Positions 1 through 7,302 of a stretch of 14,237 bases of DNA are shown here, in pieces. This stretch comes from Bacteroidota bacterium. GTDB lineage: Bacteria; Bacteroidota; Bacteroidia; Bacteroidales; Bacteroidaceae. Below the pieces are notes generated by a model. It was given only the letters and a program-made list of their open reading frames with translations, searched no databases and had not been told where the DNA came from. The stretch is from positions 1 through 14,237 of the forward strand of contig JAEXAJ010000048.1 of assembly GCA_023458215.1 (NCBI GenBank), given 5' to 3'. The position numbers were made by a program, and so were the translations under genes. How positions within the stretch are numbered: position 1 is the stretch's first letter; each line of letters begins with the position of its first letter.

Positions 1-161
1 AGTTTAACCTCGATCTGTTTACCGCGGAAGGTATATTTAGTTCCGGCACTGCGTTTAGAACCGAACAACACTAACTCGTCCAACGGGAAATTCCTTTCAT
101 CGAGCACTCGCAGGAACTCCTGTCCCACGGCTCCGCTTGCTCCAACAATAGCTACTTTCAT
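1..161 (-). CDS. asd: Aspartate-semialdehyde dehydrogenase, N-terminal part (cut by window edge)
   Basis: Reading the minus strand from the ATG at 161-159 gives about 53 codons beginning [20 protein letters not shown], followed by a segment containing [11 protein letters not shown]. The GASGAVG glycine-rich loop (residues 7-13) is the NADP-binding Rossmann motif of this enzyme. The spacing to the following F-G-S-K-R-S-A-G stretch also fits the family. The enzyme reduces aspartyl phosphate to aspartate semialdehyde, the branch point to lysine/diaminopimelate, threonine and methionine, in the cytoplasm. The catalytic cysteine and C-terminal domain lie outside the window. The gene is divergent from the antiporter, with about 150 bases between the two starts. 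A -7 box lies at 235-228. Confidence 0.93.
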   Translation of the reverse strand, partial: MKVAIVGASGAVGQEFLRVLDERNFPLDELVLFGSKRSAGTKYTFRGKQIEVK

Positions 162-227
162 TTTTCTTTTGTTTTTAAATAGTTTATAATAAATTACATC
201 CTATCTCTAATTTGATAGAATTGGCTG

Positions 228-235
228 CAAATTTA
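228..235 (-). promoter_or_regulatory. Bacteroidota -7 box for asd
   Basis: On the minus strand this reads TAAATTTG followed by C, an exact match to the Bacteroidota primary-sigma -7 consensus TAnnTTTG. It would place the transcription start near 220 and give asd a leader of roughly 60 bases. No TTTG is seen at the usual -33 spacing, so the call rests on the -7 box and its location. Confidence 0.45.
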
Positions 236-279
236 TAACAAAATGCTGTATAACACCCTATAAAGTGAAAAGTTTTTCG

Positions 280-287
280 TTATTTTG
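280..287 (+). promoter_or_regulatory. Weak -7 box candidate for the antiporter gene
   Basis: TTATTTTG followed by C matches TAnnTTTG except at its second base and lies 25 bases before the ATG at 313. No -33 TTTG is present at the expected distance. It is the best candidate in the short divergent gap, but it is weak. Confidence 0.25.
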
Positions 288-312
288 CATTCAAACCCAA
301 AACTTGCAATTT

Positions 313-2439
313 ATGGATTGGTTTGACTTTAGTTTAGAACTCCCGATTACTGACCCTACATGGATATTTCTCCTTGTACTCCTTATTATATTATTTGCAC
401 CTATCTTATTGAATAAGCTTCGTATTCCGCACATTATCGGCATGATATTGGCGGGGCTTGTGATTGGCGAACATGGGTTTAATATCCTGGTGCGTGACAG
501 CAGTTTTGAATTGTTTGGTAAGGTGGGATTATACTATATTATGTTCCTTGCCGGTTTGGAGATGAATATGGGCGACTTTAAACAAAACCGGACAAAAGCG
601 GCTGTGTTGGGGCTATTGGCTTTCATAATCCCGATAGGCATAGGCTTGGTTACGAACATGGCTTTGCTAAAGTATGGTGTGGTAACATCAGTATTGTTGG
701 CAAGTATGTATGCTTCGCACACATTGGTGGCCTATCCCATTGTTATACGTTATGGAGTGTCGCGGCATCGTAGTGTAAGTATTGCCGTAGGAGGTACGGC
801 AGTAACGGATACACTTACACTGTTGGTTTTGGCGGTAGTCGGCGGGCTTTTCAAAGGAGAATCAGATGGATTGTTTTGGGTGTGGCTGGTCATTAAAGTA
901 GTCTTTTTAGGAATCCTGATTATCTACTTTTTCCCGCGTATAGGTCGTTGGTTTTTCCGGAGATATGATGATAGTGTGATGCAATTTATTTTTGTATTGG
1001 CTATGGTTTTCTTGGGAGCCGGACTAATGGAGTTTGTGGGAATGGAAGGCATTTTGGGAGCCTTTTTGGCAGGTTTGGTTTTGAACCGTCTTATTCCGCA
1101 TGTATCTCCTTTGATGAATCATTTGGAGTTTGTGGGGAATGCACTTTTTATTCCTTATTTCCTGATTGGAGTAGGTATGTTGATTGACATACATGTGATA
1201 TTTGGGCAAGGAGATGCTTTGAAAGTGGCTGCTGTGATGATAGTGGTAGCATTGACTGGTAAATGGATTGCTTGTTGGCTGACTCAGAAAATTTACAAGA
1301 TGGCGGCAATTGAACGCGAACTGATGTACGGATTGAGTAATGCGCAAGCTGCGGCAACCTTGGCGGCAGTTTTGGTAGGATATAATATAATATTGCCTAG
1401 TGGAGAGCGTTTACTGAATGATGATGTCTTGAACGGTACTGTGTTGTTGATCCTTGTGACGTGTATCGTTAGTTCGTTTATAACAGAACGGGCTGCACGG
1501 AAGATAGCCATGGATGAGGCGCATCTGGAAGAAAATCAGTCGGTAGAGCAAGAGAAAATATTAATTCCGGTTGCTAATCCTGACACTATTGAAGACTTGA
1601 TAAATCTGTCTTTACTCATACGGGATTCGAAGCAAAAAGATAATCTGCTGGCTTTGAATGTTATCAATGATGATAGCAGTTCGGAAGCGGCGGAACTTCG
1701 TGGGAAACGTTATCTGGAGAAAGCTGCTTTGATAACGGCGTCGGCAAGTGTTTCTTTACAACAAATTACCCGTTATGATTTGAATATTGCTTCAGGCATT
1801 ATTCATACAGCTAAAGAGTATGCGATAACGGATGTTATTATAGGTTTGCACCGTAAGGTCAATATCGTGGACTCTTTCTTTGGTATGCTTGCTGAAAGCC
1901 TGTTGAAAGGACTGCATCGGGAAGTAATAATTGCCAAGTTCCTGATGCCTATCAATACAATACGACGTGTAATCATAGCAGTACCGTCCAAAGCCGAATA
2001 TGAAGCCGGTTTCCAGAAATGGGTGGAACATTTCTGCCGTTTGGGGGAAACATTGAGTTGCCGTGTGCACTTTTTTGCAAATGAGGAGACTACAGCCCAT
2101 CTACAAGCTCTTGTGAAGAAGAAGTATGGGCAAACATTAACCGAGTTTTCCCGTTTAGATGATTGGGGTGATTTGTTGATCTTGACCGGACAAGTGAATT
2201 ACGACCACCTGTTGGTTATCATTAGTGCGCGTCGTGGGTCTATCTCATACGACAGTTCGTTCGAAAAATTGCCCGCACAGATAAGCAAATACTTTGCTAA
2301 TAACAGTTTGATAGTATTATATCCCGATCAGTTGGGTGAACCTCAGGATGCGGTGTCTTTCTCTAACCCACGTGGTAATAATGAATCGCAGCATTATGAG
2401 GAGGTGGGCAAGTGGTTCTACAAGTGGTTCAAAAAATAG
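313..2439 (+). CDS. CPA2-type monovalent cation/proton antiporter with C-terminal tandem USP-like domains
   Basis: The product is 708 aa from the ATG at 313 (MDWFDFSLELPITDP). An in-frame ATG at 265 would add 16 residues but lies ahead of the likely promoter, so I prefer 313. Residues about 17-395 form roughly a dozen hydrophobic segments of the Na+/H+ exchanger fold. GTAVTDTL (161-168) holds the likely ion-binding Asp166, and SNAQAAATLAAVLVG (342-356) is a typical later helix. A single acidic residue (T-D rather than D-D) would suit electroneutral exchange, but that is inference. Residues about 414-690 are soluble and read as two successive alpha/beta units (EKILIPVANP at 414-423, then a second VIIAVPS start), resembling universal-stress-protein domains. 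The role is probably Na+ or K+ efflux for pH and osmotic homeostasis; the ion cannot be told from sequence. It is the first gene of a plus-strand run with tcdA and the LolD-like ATPase. Confidence 0.88.
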   Translation: MDWFDFSLELPITDPTWIFLLVLLIILFAPILLNKLRIPHIIGMILAGLVIGEHGFNILVRDSSFELFGKVGLYYIMFLAGLEMNMGDFKQNRTKAAVLGLLAFIIPIGIGLVTNMALLKYGVVTSVLLASMYASHTLVAYPIVIRYGVSRHRSVSIAVGGTAVTDTLTLLVLAVVGGLFKGESDGLFWVWLVIKVVFLGILIIYFFPRIGRWFFRRYDDSVMQFIFVLAMVFLGAGLMEFVGMEGILGAFLAGLVLNRLIPHVSPLMNHLEFVGNALFIPYFLIGVGMLIDIHVIFGQGDALKVAAVMIVVALTGKWIACWLTQKIYKMAAIERELMYGLSNAQAAATLAAVLVGYNIILPSGERLLNDDVLNGTVLLILVTCIVSSFITERAARKIAMDEAHLEENQSVEQEKILIPVANPDTIEDLINLSLLIRDSKQKDNLLALNVINDDSSSEAAELRGKRYLEKAALITASASVSLQQITRYDLNIASGIIHTAKEYAITDVIIGLHRKVNIVDSFFGMLAESLLKGLHREVIIAKFLMPINTIRRVIIAVPSKAEYEAGFQKWVEHFCRLGETLSCRVHFFANEETTAHLQALVKKKYGQTLTEFSRLDDWGDLLILTGQVNYDHLLVIISARRGSISYDSSFEKLPAQISKYFANNSLIVLYPDQLGEPQDAVSFSNPRGNNESQHYEEVGKWFYKWFKK

Positions 2440-2457
2440 TGATTAATGATTAGTGAT
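2437..2457 (+). repeat. Heptamer tandem repeat, three units, at the antiporter/tcdA junction
   Basis: Three adjacent 7-base units read TAGTGAT, TAATGAT and TAGTGAT. The first contains the antiporter stop codon (TAG, 2437-2439). The array ends eight bases before the tcdA ATG at 2466 and fills most of the 26-base gap. It is A/T-rich and does not form a hairpin. Confidence 0.7.
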
Positions 2458-2465
2458 TTGTTGAG

Positions 2466-3176
2466 ATGAGGGAGTGGCAACAGAGGACTCAGCTTTTGCT
2501 GGGGGATGAGAAGATGGAACGGTTACGCCGGGCGCATGTACTGGTCGTGGGTTTGGGAGGCGTAGGGGCTTATGCTGCCGAAATGATATGCCGTGCCGGA
2601 GTGGGGCGGATGACGATAGTGGATGCTGATACGGTACAGCCTTCAAATATTAACCGCCAGTTGCCGGCTACTTTTTCTACCATAGGAAAAAAAAAGGCGG
2701 AGGTCTTGGAAGCACGTTACAAGGATATCAATCCTGATTTGGATTTAACGGTATTGCCCGTATTCTTGAAAGACGCAAATATCCCTGAACTACTGGATGC
2801 TGCTGCTTATGATTTTGTGGTGGATGCCATTGATACGCTTTCGCCGAAATGCCATTTGATAGCGGAAGCCATGAAGCGTCATATAAAGATCGTATCGAGT
2901 ATGGGTGCCGGAGCTAAAAGCGATATAACGCAGGTGCGTTTTGCTGATATATGGGATACTTATCATTGCGGATTGAGCAAAGCTGTTCGCAAGCGTTTGC
3001 AGAAGATGGGCATTAAGCGTAAGTTACCTGTTGTATTCAGTACCGAACAAGCCGATCCGAACGCAGTTTTGCTGACAGACGACGAGATGAACAAGAAATC
3101 TACTTGCGGTACGGTAAGTTATATGCCGGCTGTTTTCGGTTGCTACTTGGCCGAGTATGTCATCAAACGACTGTAA
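2466..3176 (+). CDS. tcdA: tRNA threonylcarbamoyladenosine dehydratase (TcdA/CsdL, ThiF/E1-like fold)
   Basis: The product is 236 aa. This ATP-dependent enzyme converts t6A at position 37 of ANN-decoding tRNAs to the cyclic form ct6A, acting in the cytoplasm. The nucleotide-binding loop is GLGGVG (29-34), followed by D53 at the end of the next strand. S-N-I-N-R-Q (60-65) is the E1-like arginine motif, and D120/D123 lie in the VVDAIDT strand. [13 protein letters not shown] (168-180) matches the TcdA subgroup rather than ThiF or MoeB, and there is no rhodanese or zinc-binding tail. It is slightly shorter than the E. coli protein (about 268 aa), mainly at the C-terminus. Codons 74-77 contain a run of nine A. 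It probably shares a transcript with the genes on either side. Confidence 0.9.
   Translation: MREWQQRTQLLLGDEKMERLRRAHVLVVGLGGVGAYAAEMICRAGVGRMTIVDADTVQPSNINRQLPATFSTIGKKKAEVLEARYKDINPDLDLTVLPVFLKDANIPELLDAAAYDFVVDAIDTLSPKCHLIAEAMKRHIKIVSSMGAGAKSDITQVRFADIWDTYHCGLSKAVRKRLQKMGIKRKLPVVFSTEQADPNAVLLTDDEMNKKSTCGTVSYMPAVFGCYLAEYVIKRL
2687..2695 (+). other. Nine-A homopolymer with in-frame slippery heptamer inside tcdA
   Basis: Codons 74-77 of tcdA read GGA AAA AAA AAG, giving nine consecutive A at 2687-2695. The frame makes A AAA AAG (2690-2696), the same heptamer used for -1 slippage in E. coli dnaX. A -1 shift here reaches a TGA after about 13 codons, giving a product near 90 residues that lacks most of the domain. 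Confidence 0.8.
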
Positions 3177-3181
3177 TCCTG

Positions 3182-3209
3182 CATTAATCATTAAACATAA
3201 ACCATTGCT
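3182..3209 (+). repeat. Degenerate heptamer repeat, four units, at the tcdA/lolD junction
   Basis: Four successive 7-base units all begin with CAT: CATTAAT, CATTAAA, CATAAAC, CATTGCT. The array ends one base before the lolD ATG at 3211 and fills the 34-base gap. There is no Shine-Dalgarno sequence, so this stretch is the ribosome-landing region. Confidence 0.6.
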
Positions 3210-3210
3210 C

Positions 3211-3900
3211 ATGATTCAATTAGAAAATATAACGAAGAGTTTCGGAAGTCTGCAAGTGTTGCGGGGCATCGACATGAATATAGATAAAGGTGAAATTGTC
3301 AGCATCGTAGGTCCCAGCGGTGCGGGTAAAACTACTTTGTTGCAGATTATGGGAACGCTGGATATGCCGGATAGCGGTTCGGTAACAATCAATGGTACTT
3401 TAGTGAACCGTATGAAAGAGAAAGAACTTTCAGCGTTTCGTAATAAACACATCGGGTTTGTATTCCAATTTCACCAATTGTTGCCGGAGTTTACAGCGTT
3501 GGAGAATGTGATGATACCCGCTTTCATCGCCGGGTTGGGGCAGCACGAAGCAAAAGCCGCTGCTACAGAGATATTAGAGTTTATGGGGCTTGCTGATCGT
3601 GCAGGGCATAAACCGAACGAACTTTCCGGTGGAGAGAAACAACGTGTAGCCGTTGCACGTGCCCTGATTAACCATCCCTCAGTGGTATTGGCAGACGAGC
3701 CTTCAGGTAGTTTGGACACCCATAATAAGGAAGAACTGCACCAACTCTTTTTTGATTTGCGCAACCGCTTCGGGCAGACATTTGTCATTGTGACGCATGA
3801 CGAAGGATTAGCGCAAATCACCGACCGTACGATACATCTTATTGATGGAGAGATAGATAAAACCGTTGATTCCTCTTTCGTAAAAGAAGTTCCTTTATAG
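3211..3900 (+). CDS. lolD: LolD-like ABC transporter ATP-binding protein
   Basis: The product is 229 aa from the ATG at 3211 ([12 protein letters not shown]). The earlier in-frame ATG at 3157 overlaps tcdA and adds an uncharacteristic 18 residues. All ABC motifs are present: Walker A GPSGAGKT (34-41), Q-loop Gln86, signature LSGGE (138-142), Walker B VVLADEP (158-164) and H-loop His196. The stretch [16 protein letters not shown] (85-100) closely resembles E. coli LolD. LolD is the ATPase of LolCDE, which extracts outer-membrane lipoproteins from the inner membrane. MacB-type ATPases are close relatives and cannot be excluded. No LolC/E-type permease is next to it, so the permease must be elsewhere. 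Its 3' end lies 8 bases from the converging barrel gene. Confidence 0.82.
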   Translation: MIQLENITKSFGSLQVLRGIDMNIDKGEIVSIVGPSGAGKTTLLQIMGTLDMPDSGSVTINGTLVNRMKEKELSAFRNKHIGFVFQFHQLLPEFTALENVMIPAFIAGLGQHEAKAAATEILEFMGLADRAGHKPNELSGGEKQRVAVARALINHPSVVLADEPSGSLDTHNKEELHQLFFDLRNRFGQTFVIVTHDEGLAQITDRTIHLIDGEIDKTVDSSFVKEVPL

Positions 3901-3912
3901 GATGCTTCTTAC
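3880..3912. terminator. Interrupted hairpin shared by two converging 3' ends, possible bidirectional terminator
   Basis: GTAA and GAAG (3880-3883, 3886-3889, with a two-A bulge) pair with CTTC and TTAC (3905-3912). Inside, TCC (3891-3893) pairs with GGA (3900-3902) around a six-base loop. The structure spans the lolD stop and reaches the stop codon of the barrel gene. U-tracts after it are weak on both strands, so it may only stabilise 3' ends or be coincidental. Confidence 0.35.
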
Positions 3913-6233
3913 TTTCCGGTGCTCATTACTCCCGAGTCATTGTCGCTGTTGTTGACTTTCCGTTGCGCAGTTTTGAAAGTACGTCCGAAGGAGAAATTAT
4001 ATGAAACGCTGACCGTAAACAATTTGGAACTCTCCTTTATATAATTGTTGGTTTTGTAAGAGGCGAATTGATTCCAGTTTTCAGTTTGCACTTTATAGTC
4101 ATTTGTAAATGGGTTGAAAGCTCCTATCCCGACGCTCAGATCTTTGTGCCTGTAATTTATGCCAAACATCTGGATGTTCTCTCCTCCTGACAATGTTTCA
4201 CCCCAGAAGTTATTCCAATTAGTGTTCATTTGCCAGTACAAGGAGAACTTTTTGTAGTTTACCGAAGCCTGAGCTTCGCAGAACCAATTGGTATAGGTGT
4301 GTGAATACCGGTTACCATGACTCATGTAGTGGTTGACACCTCCCGTAAAAGAGAACTGTATTAAGTCGCAGATAGGACCTACACGAAACATAGCACGTCC
4401 GGATACTTTTTGCCAATCTTTCTGATTATTCCAGGTTTGCACAATCTTATTGCCTTCTTGAATCTTTTCGTCCATGATCGCATTCGGGCGATAATCGTAA
4501 GCTCCCCAAAGGTTAGTATAGAATATGCCTTTTTTCCATTCATAGGTCAGCTCCGTAAAGTAACACATGTATGATTTGAGATTGGGGTTTCCACAACGGA
4601 TTTGGAAGGAATCTACCGATTGCTCTACTGCGCTGAGGTCGGCCAAAGACGGGGAGGCGTTGTAGATATTCCCTTTCCAACGAAGAAATGAGTTGTCGGA
4701 TATGTTGTAGTGCAATACGATACTCGGGTTGAAACTATAGTTTTCAGTAGATTCGTTATCACCACTTTGGTTGTAATAGAAACGGGTCATGGCAATACCT
4801 AACCGGTAGTTCAGTTTATTTATTGTTCCGCGATATTCGCCGAAGATGTAAGAATTCCCTTGATTCATATTTGTTTCGTAAAGGTGCCCGTTACGGTACT
4901 CATTGTTGGCGTAAGACTGCGTGTGGTTTATGCCGAAACTCAGGGCATTCCCTTTGGCAAACTGCTTCTCGTAAATGGCTTCGGCAATTAGGGAATATTT
5001 GTTTCCTAAGGTGTGGTTGTTGATGTCAGTCAGTATTTCTTCTTCTATGCTCTCCCTGTAAATGCGGTTCGACTTGTCCCGATTGTAGGTACCAACAAGA
5101 TTGAAAACCAAAGTCTGTTTGTTTTTTAGATTGTGCTGGTAGTAGAGGTCTAAAGAAGGACGTGACCAGCTTTTGTTCGTAAGATCCACCATGTTGACCT
5201 TATCTGTAACATCATTTGCATTATAGAGAACACCTTTATAGTCCCAATGTGGATGGTTATTGGCATATAAGCGGAATGCGGCGCTAAACATTGAATTTTC
5301 AGAAGCCTGAAGGCTGTAATTCACATTAAGACTGTGTTGTACAAGAGCCAGTCTACTCGGTTCGCCAAGTTCCAGGCGATGCAGATTGGTTCCATCTGCC
5401 AGATGAAATATTTCTTCATTGTCACGGTACGAACCGTCGAAGTCACGAGGTCCCATGTAGTAAGAGAAACCGATTTCTGATTTCTTATGGTTCACTTTAC
5501 CATATAAATTATAATTTCCCCACATGGCGTTGACGCCTTGCATTAATTCCGTGCCGAAGCTCCCTCCTGTGTCGGGGCGGCGCACTATATAATCGAGCAC
5601 AATCTCTGCATTACCATAACGCAACCCCGGGTTGTCGTGATATTCGATACGGATAATATCAGCGGGGCGTAGTGCTTTAATTTCTTCCGCTTCTGCTTTT
5701 ACGCCATTGATGCGCAGTTGCAGTTCACCTCCGCCCGATATGCTTATCTTGTTGTCCATTGGGTTCACCAAAATGCGTGGAAGCATTAGTTCTTGCAGCA
5801 GGTTTACGCCGTTTGTAGAAGTCTTGATTTGTCTTTCGGATGGAAATACTAATTTGCGGTCGGCACGGCTGATTTGACTGGAGCCGGTGATGGTTACACC
5901 TTCCAGGGCAATAGCGGTACTGTCTAAGACTATCTTGCCGAGGTCTGTATGCTGTTGTACTCCATTTAAAGTAATGTGGGCAGTGTTATATCCGATACTC
6001 GAAAAAACAAGCCTGTAATCTCCTTTGGTGGTGTTTTTGAAGGTAAACTCTCCTTCAGGATTTGTCGTTACTCCGTTTACAAAAGTAGAGTCAATGCTTT
6101 GCAATACGACATTAGCATACTCTATAGCTTGTTTGGCGGCGTCGCAAACGGTTCCTTTGATTTCTACTTTTTGAGCAAAGATGTTCTGTACCACGCTGCC
6201 TAGCAGTATGGCTACTATAATTAATTTTCTCAT
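3909..6233 (-). CDS. Outer-membrane beta-barrel protein with N-terminal CarboxypepD_reg-like domain (TonB-receptor-like, no SusD partner)
   Basis: The product is 774 aa. A signal peptide covers residues 1-20 (MRKLIIVAILLG...NIFA, cut before Gln21). Residues about 22-105 are a beta-sandwich of carboxypeptidase-regulatory type (VEIKGTVCD... G-E-F-T-F-K ... LVFSSIGY). Residues about 115-220 look like a plug region, with LQLRINGVKAEAEEIKAL and DIIRIEYHDNPG. The rest alternates aromatic and polar residues as membrane strands do, ending in VSVSYNFSFGRTF plus a tail of about 20 residues. This is the layout of the Bacteroidota family often named outer membrane beta-barrel protein. The substrate is unknown, and I see no obvious TonB box. 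No SusD, FecR or sigma gene is adjacent, but its promoter looks ECF-sigma dependent, so it may respond to envelope stress. It converges with lolD. Confidence 0.85.
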   Translation of the reverse strand: MRKLIIVAILLGSVVQNIFAQKVEIKGTVCDAAKQAIEYANVVLQSIDSTFVNGVTTNPEGEFTFKNTTKGDYRLVFSSIGYNTAHITLNGVQQHTDLGKIVLDSTAIALEGVTITGSSQISRADRKLVFPSERQIKTSTNGVNLLQELMLPRILVNPMDNKISISGGGELQLRINGVKAEAEEIKALRPADIIRIEYHDNPGLRYGNAEIVLDYIVRRPDTGGSFGTELMQGVNAMWGNYNLYGKVNHKKSEIGFSYYMGPRDFDGSYRDNEEIFHLADGTNLHRLELGEPSRLALVQHSLNVNYSLQASENSMFSAAFRLYANNHPHWDYKGVLYNANDVTDKVNMVDLTNKSWSRPSLDLYYQHNLKNKQTLVFNLVGTYNRDKSNRIYRESIEEEILTDINNHTLGNKYSLIAEAIYEKQFAKGNALSFGINHTQSYANNEYRNGHLYETNMNQGNSYIFGEYRGTINKLNYRLGIAMTRFYYNQSGDNESTENYSFNPSIVLHYNISDNSFLRWKGNIYNASPSLADLSAVEQSVDSFQIRCGNPNLKSYMCYFTELTYEWKKGIFYTNLWGAYDYRPNAIMDEKIQEGNKIVQTWNNQKDWQKVSGRAMFRVGPICDLIQFSFTGGVNHYMSHGNRYSHTYTNWFCEAQASVNYKKFSLYWQMNTNWNNFWGETLSGGENIQMFGINYRHKDLSVGIGAFNPFTNDYKVQTENWNQFASYKTNNYIKESSKLFTVSVSYNFSFGRTFKTAQRKVNNSDNDSGVMSTGK

Positions 6234-6259
6234 GTTATTGCGATGATTATTATCCTTAT

Positions 6260-6279
6260 GTCAGTATGGCCCTCCTGAC
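6260..6279 (-). other. Small inverted repeat with AGGAGG in the leader of the barrel gene
   Basis: In the mRNA, GTCAG (6279-6275) can pair with CTGAC (6264-6260) around ten bases. The sequence AGGAGG (6276-6271) sits across the stem and loop, 37 bases before the ATG and therefore too far to serve it. No start codon follows at a useful distance. The five-pair stem is weak. Confidence 0.3.
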
Positions 6280-6301
6280 TTTGGGTTGTTTCTGTCTATT
6301 A

Positions 6302-6328
6302 GACGTAGTGGTTATTCAAAAGGTTGCA
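6302..6328 (-). promoter_or_regulatory. ECF-sigma-type promoter for the outer-membrane barrel gene
   Basis: On the minus strand TGCAACC (6328-6322) is followed by exactly 16 bases and then CGTC (6305-6302). This matches the general ECF sigma pattern of an AAC-containing -35 element and a CGTC -10 element. The start would fall near 6294, leaving a leader of about 60 bases before the ATG at 6233. No TAnnTTTG box is seen in this gap. The -35 element begins 19 bases after the stop codon of the upstream helix-hairpin-helix gene. Confidence 0.55.
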
Positions 6329-6347
6329 TCTTTGAGGAAATTTTATT

Positions 6348-7298
6348 TTATTCGAAACAAACATAGTGGCTAATCCTTTCTAAATCAGTACTGGAAAATT
6401 CTTCGTAAAGAGTGAAAGGTTTTAAGTTATGCAGTGCTCCTTTCTTCTTCCGGTACTCCACAAAAGCTTTTGCTTGATAAAAGTTGATGTATGGGTGGTT
6501 TCGAAGGCGTTCTATTCCTGTGCGGTTCAGATTTATAAGACGAATCTCCTTAGAGTCGATGCTGAACCATGATTGAAGCTGGTGATAATTGATATGAATT
6601 TCTTCCAGTTGTTCTATGCGGTAAAAACCTCCCAATTGCTGACGATAGGCAGTTATCATGCGTGCGATGCCACTACCGATACCCGGTATCTTTTGCAGCT
6701 CTGTAGTGTCAGCTTTATTAATATCAACAATAGTACCTATAGGATATTTGTAGGAGCTGGGTTGAGAATTGGAATTATTCTCATCTGCTGCCGGATGATT
6801 ATATAGGGTGGGGATATTTTTAACAGTATCTTCGGGTGCAATATAAATATAAGGGAATAGGGTTTTATATTGTTCTTCTGTTAATCCATATACCTTTTTG
6901 AACTCTTCCGCTTTACGGAATTTGCCACCTTTACGGCGATACTGTAATATATTTCGTGCTGTCCATTCCGGTAATCCTAATTGGCGAAAAGTAATAGAAT
7001 CTGTCGTGTTGGGATTGAAAGGAGTTAGGTGAAGGATTTGCGGTTCTTTGTGGTCGTATTGGGCATACTTTGCTTCCCATTGTTTTTCTTTCTCTTTAAT
7101 AGAAGACATAAATGCTTGGTATTCTGCCTCTGCAATAGCTTGTTGCTTTAAATCCTCTTCTGAAGGAAATAGCGTATCTTTCCAATAAGAATAAAAATAT
7201 CCGGAGAGAAAGACGAGGACAATTCCGGTAATCAGGATAAGTATTCCACGTCTTTCTCCCCGGGAGAAGTAAAAGAAATCTTTGAGAGGGTTTTGCAT
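6348..7298 (-). CDS. Membrane-anchored helix-hairpin-helix (ComEA-like) protein
   Basis: The product is 316 aa. After a short basic start (residues 1-17, R-G-E-R-R) there is one membrane helix (about 18-37) and a charged linker. Three helix-hairpin-helix units follow. The first is about 93-150 (LGLPEWTARNILQYRRKGGKF). The second is about 191-248 and is the most canonical (INKADTTELQKIPGIGSGIA). The third is about 252-316 and is degenerate. Such units bind DNA backbone non-specifically in ComEA, but Bacteroidota versions have no proven role. Topology by the positive-inside rule puts the repeats in the periplasm. The ATG is only 4 bases past the transporter stop, so the two are probably translationally coupled; AAAGAG just before the ATG could act as a ribosome-binding site. 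Confidence 0.8.
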   Translation of the reverse strand: MQNPLKDFFYFSRGERRGILILITGIVLVFLSGYFYSYWKDTLFPSEEDLKQQAIAEAEYQAFMSSIKEKEKQWEAKYAQYDHKEPQILHLTPFNPNTTDSITFRQLGLPEWTARNILQYRRKGGKFRKAEEFKKVYGLTEEQYKTLFPYIYIAPEDTVKNIPTLYNHPAADENNSNSQPSSYKYPIGTIVDINKADTTELQKIPGIGSGIARMITAYRQQLGGFYRIEQLEEIHINYHQLQSWFSIDSKEIRLINLNRTGIERLRNHPYINFYQAKAFVEYRKKKGALHNLKPFTLYEEFSSTDLERISHYVCFE

Positions 7299-7302
7299 CT
7301 CT

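Noticed and set aside
265..312. Longer antiporter start at 265
   Set aside because: The added 16 residues are not membrane-like and the ATG lies upstream of the best promoter candidate; the family-like start is at 313.
1024..2100. Several minus-strand open frames inside the antiporter gene
   Set aside because: They are low-complexity translations antisense to a clearly coding frame, with no start context or family likeness.
3157..3210. Longer LolD start overlapping tcdA
   Set aside because: ABC ATPases of this kind begin directly with the first strand ([12 protein letters not shown]); the extra 18 residues are the translated repeat leader.
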